From contig JARHVA010000006.1 in NCBI GenBank assembly GCA_037957365.1, positions 10,416,501 through 10,480,500 of the forward strand: a DNA stretch of 64,000 bases, read 5' to 3'. Made by a program: the position numbers and the translations under genes. Every line of letters begins with the position of its first letter. The first letter of the stretch is position 1. Shown here piece by piece: positions 56,601 through 64,000 of the stretch. Below the pieces are notes generated by a model. The model was not told the DNA's origin and searched no databases. It was given only the letters and a program-made list of their open reading frames with translations. This DNA comes from Torreya grandis. Lineage: Eukaryota; Streptophyta; Pinopsida; Cupressales; Taxaceae.

Positions 56601-58340
56601 CCAAAATGGGATGTATGTATTTAAGGGCAGAGGATGAGGCAGAGGGGAGATAGAGGAAGTGGAAGGAGTGAAAGAGGAAAGGAGTAGAGGCAGAGGGGTC
56701 ATGGGGGTAAAATGAGGGAGAACAAAATGGGAGATACATGGGAACATTTGAGCTCGCTATTGTTTGTTGGTAAGGTTTAGCTGAGGTGATATTGCCTCAA
56801 GAATGGGTTATGGAATAACATGTATGAGATAGGTTGGTTGAAGGCGAAGATGGTGGGACCTTGGGTAATGGAGATAGGGGGTTAGGGAGTCAATTATTAG
56901 GTTGTTACTACTGGGGATGGAAGAGTCATTATGACCTACAAAGGATATAGAGCTAGAACTAAAGGCCTTCTAGCTAGATCCAAAGGATGGGTTACCTTCT
57001 ATTTCTCCTTCAACCTCTTTCCTGGGTGAGCTTTGAGTGTTATGGTGGATAGTCTAATTGTTCTAGCGGGGGCCATAGGGGTTGATGGCAAAGGACCTAG
57101 AGCCATGGAGTGGAGTGTTGCACTAACTAGAATGGGGACTAAGAGCATCCCTATTAGATGTATTAGGCTCCCAAATGTTGTAGTCACACCTATTATTGAG
57201 GGCATGTCCAAAAGAGGCATTAGGAGGACTCCAAGCTATGAGATTGGAAGATTGGAAAGGAATGGGGAAGTGAGGATGCTCAAAAGAACTAGGGATAAGG
57301 GTATTTGGGTGAAAGATGGAGGGGAAATAATGGGAAATAGAGGAGAGATGAAGGTAAACTAGTGGGCACTAAAATAGGGAGTTAGAATGTGGCAGGAGCA
57401 AAGGGTGGAAGGGAATCAGGAGGATATGGAGGAGTCAGTAGGGGAACCTGAATGGGTGCCTATTGAGTGCCTTGTTCAAGTCTCATTCTCAAGCTGTTAT
57501 TCATATTGAATCTTAAAGGCTGTAATGTTGATATTTGAGTAAGCTATGCTTGGGTAGCCTAGAGTCATGGAGTTTGGGTTTAGCTCTATTGGGGCTTGGT
57601 CACTAGTGTTATCATAGGAGGTAAAATTAGAGTGTGAGGAGCAACTATAGGAAGTAAACATAGAGGCAAATCATGGGGAGTAATTAGAAGAGGTGTAGGT
57701 AGAGCTTAAGGAGGTGAAGTAACTGGTGGGAGTGGAGTGAGAGCTAGGGTTAGAGCTCAAGGAGGAGAAGGTGGCGGGATACCTTACAAGATTCTTTAGG
57801 AGATGGTTAGAGATGTTGGAGTCGGGTCTTCCATGAACTTAGTAAGAGCTGTAGGGGTTTTATAGGTGCCTACCTGAGTCTTCTTGTCTTTATTCTTCCT
57901 CTTAGATTTTATCTGAGATAACACCTCCTAATCATCAGTGGTATTCAGATAGATCTCATCATCATCTTTGGATTGATGGCCATAGTTGATGTTGAGTCAA
58001 GTTGAATAATATGCCAAATGGGACTAAATCACCTGGGTCCTACTACTAAATCTTACACTTTTTGAGGTTGAAGGAATCTCACTCAACCACCATATTTTGT
58101 ATATAGGAGAAGTTCCTATAGATGTGGTCCCATATGGCGATCAAGAGTAAAGGGCATGCCTTATGCTAATACTATACACAAAAGTTAAAGATGTTATTCA
58201 TTAGTTCAAAGGTGATCTCCTACTCTACTAAAAGATCAAGCACATAATATGGTAGGCATAGGGGGTCTTGGAGGAAGCCCACTACTTAGATCACTATGTC
58301 ACCTTTATATGGCTAGTATTCCCTAATGGCTGTGATGGAG
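56601..58340 (-). other. Proline/serine-rich coding relic, unassigned
   Basis: The - strand of 56620-57800 reads short Pro/Ser/Leu-rich segments (PPSFTQIPLSLVLL, GPLPSTPMAPARTIRL), broken by stops. The + strand is correspondingly GGA-rich. It may be the carboxyl tail of the protein whose core lies at 58341-59061. No family is recognised. Confidence 0.35.
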
Positions 58341-59061
58341 TCCTAGATTATCTTTGAGATTCAGGGCATTCAACATTGGAGCTTCATTGACCACTTGGTA
58401 CCCCACTGGGTAGAAGTGGTCATAGACTTCCCAAACATGTTGGTGTAACTAGTCATCATAGAGCTTGTAAAAGACCATGTGGATAGTTAGGCCATCCAGA
58501 AGCCATTCAAGATAGGCTGACATCTTGAATGAGAGCATCTTGTAGATGGTGTCAATCAGGTAGCTCATCATGTAGAAGTCACCCCCATTCTAAGCATCTA
58601 TAATGGCATGGACCAACTTGAAGTTAATCAAGCCTCCAATGTCTAGGATGTTAGAGAAAGTCATGATCACGTGTAGAAGGGGCACCCATAACTCCTTGAT
58701 ATATTGGTAATCTGAGTCCCCAAATATCTAGTTTAGTAGAATCATGCCTACTCTGAACTCCTCTTAGAAGGTGTGGGTTGTATAGGCATTGATATTTTAT
58801 TTGTTGACCCACTTTGTTGGGGTTCTTGAACTAGTCATGAAGGACATCATATATCTTGTGATAGTTCATCCAGATTGACACTACCACTGCATTGTATGAG
58901 AATAAGAAGTCTGATATGGAGTAATACACCTTGAAGGCATTCCTAGATATATCAACAATTTGGTGTTGAGAGGTGGGTGAACACACCCAATCATTAACAA
59001 CATCTTGCATGTTGATAGCCTTGTAGAGGATGTCACCTAGTAGGTTGACATGTGTTTGCAA
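58341..59061 (-). pseudogene. Unidentified broken coding sequence
   Basis: A 76-codon frame (58831-59061) reads QIVDISRNAFKVYYSISDFL and IWMNYHKIYDVLHD. After a frameshift it continues SDYQYIKELWVPLLHVIMTF, NILDIGGLINFKLVHAIIDA, NGGDFYMMSYLIDTIYKMLS, FKMSAYLEWLLDGLTIHMVF and DHFYPVGYQVVNEAP, with only about two stops in 110 codons of the second part. It is rich in hydrophobic and aromatic residues like a folded, helical protein. I recognise no RT, integrase, gag or transposase motif. A plant-mobile-domain-like or other repeat-borne protein is possible but unproven. Confidence 0.45.
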
Positions 59062-61480
59062 CCCAAGTTACACCCTTATGAAGGTAGATTACTCAAATAT
59101 CCTTCAAACCTAGACTAACATTGGAATGTTATAAGGCTATGGGACACCTGTATCTTAGACCAAACCTCTAGATTTATAAGGCTAGCTCCTCTGAATATAT
59201 CACTTTTCTCAGTTTACTAAAATCTTCTTGATTTTTTGGGTGAAAAGGGGGAGAAGGATAAATAAAAGAGAAATATAATTCTATTGATGGTGATACACCT
59301 ATATTTCTTGTTCATCCACTCTATTTGATCTCCAACTAACACTAGAAAGCAATGCAAATCACTAAATTCTACAACTCTAAGGGACTCTTACGCAAAAATA
59401 TTTCACATAGAGGCTTCATTAAGTGATTAAATCATGAGGGAAATGATGGAAGGTCTGATCCAAGGCACTAACCAGTCAATATATCCATTGTTGGCTTAAT
59501 CTCTCAACATCAAACACTATATATGACCTGTATAAGATGACATACTAGTAACTAGGTGAGATTAATACCTACCAATAGAGAGAATACTACCACATGTGCA
59601 AATAAAGCCAATATAACACACTAAACCTATATATAAGAATATGAAAATAGTTATTTTATTCACTTAAGAGGTTTACAAATCTCAATCTTGGCAGAGTTTC
59701 ATCGTGCCCAAGAGAGGGATCCTGAAAATAGGTTTAAAAGCCTCAATATATAGAATATGAGAAGAGAATAAGCCAAAATATTCACATATAAGAGAGAAGA
59801 GGAAGACATATAACCATCAACTCAAGTCTAATTTTAATTACAATAGTTATCAATAATCCTTCATCACATCTCTTTATGCTTGATGCATTACATGAGCTTT
59901 ACATGAGCTCCTTGACATTGGAATGAGGTAGTGGGCCATCTTGACTTGTTCAAGCTCTTCTTTATATCATTTTACACCATTATTTGGTTAGTTAACTCCT
60001 CTTAACAAAGATCAATATAAGTGGATGACTTCTCTTTCAAGAACACCATGGAACATGCATTGATTGCTAGTCAACTCATGATCAGTTAACTCAAGGTGAA
60101 TACTAGTTCAATATGTAAATGAAGATAAGACCAAATTTGCATGGAAAATTTACTTAATGTTGAGTTGTACATGGAATCCCCATTTTAAGAGTAGATATGT
60201 GGCATGATGAATCCACATAAACTCATTTGATATCCCTTCAACACCAATTTCATCTTCACTTGATTGATCAAATAAGCCTACTAGGCCAAATAGGCATAGT
60301 AGCCTAACTTACTGTACTTGATAGCTTTATTAACCTACATGAAACCATTATAACCTAAAAATATAATGATATTTATGCCTGAAACAACTCCTCATATCAT
60401 GAAATAGGTCCTTTTGATGAAGAAACAACTGCACCTTAGTCAAAGTAGTTGACTAGGTTAGCTTGTCTTGAATTTTTACATATTTGCTATTTTGAATAAG
60501 CTCATAGAGGCATTCACAGGCCTAATTTTTATCATATGATGATTTTAGGAGGAATAACAAGTTCCAAACATCACTCTGCATGGATTGGAATCCATTAAAC
60601 TACCTTGTACCTCTATTATTAACACTTTTTTTCTTAAAAACCTTATTTTCTAGCATGTTCGTACAATTTCATACAAAAAGTACCATTTTTAGTATCCTAT
60701 CTGAGTTTAATTCATGTTTCAAGAGGTTTTATGATGAATTATGAGGTTTTTACTTCAGGAAATTTGACTTTTCTCAAAATTGGTCCTTAAGAGGGTTTTG
60801 GAGGTGAACCTTCTTAACGATGGTTCATAAAGTAAAAATATCCAAAACAAAAATTATTTCCATGAATATTTAATACATATACCCCTTCAAATTTCTTGAG
60901 AATATTGGGTTCCCATGTAAAAGTTGTGCAGATATATGTACATAATGAAGTTTGCCTAAAGGGTTTTGCTTACATTCTGGACATGTTTATACTCTTAGTG
61001 ATTGTTCAAAAAACTAAACCAACCTCAATATTTCATGAATTATAATTGCATATGTGTCCTCATATAATTCTAATATAATTTTTCCAAACTCTTCTTGTAG
61101 TGTAAGATATGAACACTCAAACAGGTGGGTCGATTGAGTGTCTTAGAATACATAGTTTGAACTTGCTTTAAAGGACAAGTTTGACCTTTCCATTTTTTTA
61201 TCCCTATTTAAAACAATCCAAATTGGACATATACCTTATCATTACACCTCCTCAAGGTGTCATCTTTCATTATAGTGTTTGAAAGTGTCTTCATGTGATA
61301 CATGCCTTCGAGGCCTAAAATTGGTTTCTAGGCCTAATTGGCCTAATATGAGTATTTGAGTTCAAGTAAAATGTAGAAGATATGGGTTGGGGGGGGGTAA
61401 AAAAACATTGTTTATCATTCATTTCCATATCTTTTTAATTCTTTTTTCTACCCTTACTCCACTTTGTCTTGATGGCTTTG
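59062..61480. other. Unassigned, possibly LTR-like sequence
   Basis: CAAATCTCAATCTTGGCAGAG near 59685 recalls CGAGTCTCAATCTCTCCC at 28014, and CTTCTTAACGATGGTTCATAAAG near 60810 recalls TTATTAAGAATGGTTCATAAAG at 30721, in the same order and orientation. This suggests a more decayed relative of the LTR-like block 27968-31393. A G9 run lies at 61389-61397. No gene is seen. Confidence 0.3.
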
Positions 61481-64000
61481 AAACTACATGTGTAGGAATG
61501 GCTGCCTAAACTATGTGTTTACTAAAATAGAGGTCTGAAAGTCCTTTGTTATTCGAGAGAAGAGTTCAATGAGTTTTAAAATTATAATAACATGTTCCTA
61601 AATTGATAACACTCTTTGGTTCTATCTTGAAAATTACAATATGCTTGTATGTCTTGATCGTTTAGCCTTGGGTTTCTTGGAATAATAGTTTATATAGCCC
61701 TTGGTCTTGAATTAGTTGACTTTCCTCTGCTAACCTGAGCTATTATCCATCATGAAATGTTTCCATGTCATTCTAACTCTCCCTTATCTTACAATATCAA
61801 TCTTATGCCTTGAAACAACTTTTAACCCACTTGAGTGACACCATTACTAGTAGAATATATAGGCCCACTTACTTGTTTTAACCCTCAAGGGCATGGTTTG
61901 CATTGAAATTGGAGTGTGATCACGTCTAAATATGTGTTTAAAGACTAAAAAATCACCTTCCCTACTTGAAAAAATCCCACATGAGGTTGAAACCACCTTT
62001 TATACCTATAGATCTTCAAGAAGCTCTCCTAGCTCCAATGGTGACTGCCAACAAACATGTAGGTGACTGTGCTAAAATAATGAGTAATTAGACCAGTTTT
62101 AAGACCTTAAAAATATCATTATAGGATTGAAAAAGTTTTAAGGACCATGTGTACCAAATTTGGAGTCTTGACTAGGCCTGTAGATGCCTCAACCTGACAA
62201 ACTCTCTCAAAAATGGTCCTTAGACGTTGATTGTGTTGCTGACTATGTGTCCTTGACTATGTTTTGGTGCCTTTAACTTTTTATTTGGGTTTAAAAATGA
62301 AAAAAATGGATTTTTTAAGGATAAAAAATCCCTCTTGAAATCTCTCTTACCCTTCATTGGTCACTTTTTACCTATGCATCATATCACCACAACATGTCTC
62401 TTCAAGAAACCCCATTATGACATGACTGTAATACTACTATAGGTGGTGATTTGAGGAAAAGGAGGTGATTGAGAATTATTTGACCATCACTTGTCACTTT
62501 AAGATATCTCAAGTGGTTTAAAACCTTGCAAGGCATTTTAAACCTTCTTATCTCTTAATTTAATATATTAATTCTTCAAACACTTCTCTTAGGCTCTTTC
62601 ACAGTCTAAATCCATACAACATATGTGTATAGTACTTTCATGAGTTTATAGTACTTTAGTATTATTGATAAAGTATATAATATGTCAATTGGTTGCTTGA
62701 ATTGAATAAATATATCTATATTTTCACTCTTTGATTGTAATGGTTTTGAGTTTGTACCTTGTTAGCATGTGACTGTGTCAAGCTTTTGACCACCTAGTAT
62801 GGCTGTAGGTGGTTACTCCATGAGTGATATTGACTATAGAATTGATTGGAAACCTTCTTCATGATCTCTATATTCATTTCACATCATCATTTTTCCTATG
62901 TTTTTATCTTTAGGATATGAATCTCTTTCATTGACCATTGTGCCCTCATCTTATTTGTCAACTTGAAGAAAAGACTATGTTAACATGGTTGTAGGTGGAG
63001 TTTATAAGGTGGTTGAATGATTGTTGTGTAATTTAACCTCATGTGTCATTCCCAAACATCTTAGGTGATAGTATAACATATACATAAACCTCATTGAACT
63101 TCATTCCATAACAATATCACTCTCATAATTTTGAATTTGGTGACTTAAATTGCATACTTCAAGAAACCTTACAGACCATGTTGTAGGTATACATTTGCAT
63201 GGAAAAATGGCACAAATTTAGTTTTATTATCTTAAAGGTTTTTATTTTAGTAAAAATTCATAGGAATCACTCTACAACACTATCTTATCATTAGTTATTT
63301 ATCCAGTTTCTTGAAAATAGTCTTTTCTTCCTTGTAAGTTTGACTGTGTGTGGAAATCTAGCCTTTATACAAACTATATGTAGGTTTTAGGTCTTGAAAA
63401 CAACATAAAAAAACTACTTGGAAAATTTTATTTTCTTTTAATTTCTTTAATATCTCATCTCTTACTTCAAACATTCCATGAACCTCTCCTTGCTTGTATG
63501 CTTGGTCTCATCTCTTTTTATCATGACTGTAGATGAAGACTCTATGTTGATTGTACAGACTATGTAAAGGTTTTATACCTTGAGAAGGTTGCAAAAAATG
63601 AACATGAGCCTTTATTTTACTCTAATCACTTGATGATATTTTTGAAACTTCTTTATTTGATAACCATGCTTGGAAGTCCTTCAAAATAGTACCTTCATGA
63701 AGTACATCCTTGAGTGAATTTATCATGGTTGTAGGTGGATGTTTTTCACTATTTAGCATTGTCAATAAGGTATCATAACCATAGTTTCACGACTGTAATG
63801 GTTCTATCATCCTAAACTCCTCAAAACAATACCTTCATGAAGTGGAAGTGGGTGGAAGGTGGTATTATGTGAATGGAAGATGGGAAACTTGAATAGAGAT
63901 GGAGATGGAGCCTTAAAACAATGCAAAGATAGTGACAAGGCAATGAGGATGAAGGTAACAAGATGGAGGTGAAAATGTACATGAGGAGTCTATGACAAGA
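61481..64000. repeat. Loosely periodic region with a recurring TGTAGGTGG word
   Basis: Variants of CATGRYTGTAGGTGG recur near 62410, 62804, 62985, 63180, 63380, 63525, 63725 and 63790, mostly 145-200 bases apart apart from one gap. They are often preceded by a CTTCAAGAAA-like word and followed by AAGGTTTTA/ACCTTG-like words. No unit is well conserved. It may be an old tandem array or a decayed LTR. No gene is seen. Confidence 0.35.

Noticed and set aside
56999..57362. Overlapping frames of 73 (-) and 109 (+) codons
   Set aside because: Both derive from one low-complexity GGA/TCC-rich stretch; neither has a recognisable domain or clear coding signal.
61389..61397. G9 run as polypurine tract of another element
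   Set aside because: It is not followed by a recognisable LTR start and has no partner LTR in the window.

Overview
This window looks like a gene-poor stretch of a very large plant nuclear genome. It is AT-rich and made almost entirely of decayed LTR retrotransposons nested inside one another. The lineages seen (Ty3/gypsy with tRNA-Arg-type primer sites and an extra RNase H, as in the Tat/Ogre group, plus one Ty1/copia) and the strong decay fit a seed plant, most likely a gymnosperm; the organism call is an inference. I see no host gene, rRNA, CRISPR array or bacterial feature.

Layout. (1) 1-5060, + strand: internal part and 3' LTR of a gag-only element, called R1. (2) 5740-12157, - strand: element A, a Ty3/gypsy element with paired ~1.9 kb LTRs, near-matching 5-bp target duplications (GATTC/GATTT) and a heavily deleted interior. 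(3) 14666-26183, + strand: element B, an 11.5 kb relative of A with perfect GGTAC target duplications. It keeps gag, protease, an uninterrupted 291-codon extra RNase H, a tandemly duplicated RT/RNase H block, and integrase. (4) A and B both sit in an older - strand element F (gag 12170-13330, leader 13331-14660 plus 26189-26938, 5' LTR 26939-27956). (5) 27968-31393, - strand: LTR-like sequence related to the R1 LTR. (6) 31440-56600, - strand: element C (gag and protease, no RT or integrase). Its leader is split by a Ty1/copia element D (37520-44351, target duplication AGTTA/AGTTG). Its 5' LTR is split by element E (46881-55838, perfect TAACA target duplication). (7) 56601-64000: a broken unidentified coding sequence on the - strand, LTR-like relics and a loosely periodic region.

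How parts relate. C, E and F are members or close relatives of one family: similar gag amino ends, leaders, ~1.0-1.2 kb LTRs ending GTGTCTACA on the + strand, and similar sequence at the primer site. E therefore landed in an LTR related to its own. A and B are related to each other: same gag, primer site, integrase tail and a tRNA-like segment just before the 3' LTR. No element looks able to move: every polyprotein carries stops, frameshifts or deletions.

Most worth a second look: six 17-nt-loop hairpins in element E whose stems differ in sequence yet stay complementary (48362-51467); tRNA-Arg-like segments with box A/box B matches, one followed by a T6 run, just upstream of the 3' LTRs of B and A; and an extra RNase H placed before the RT in B.
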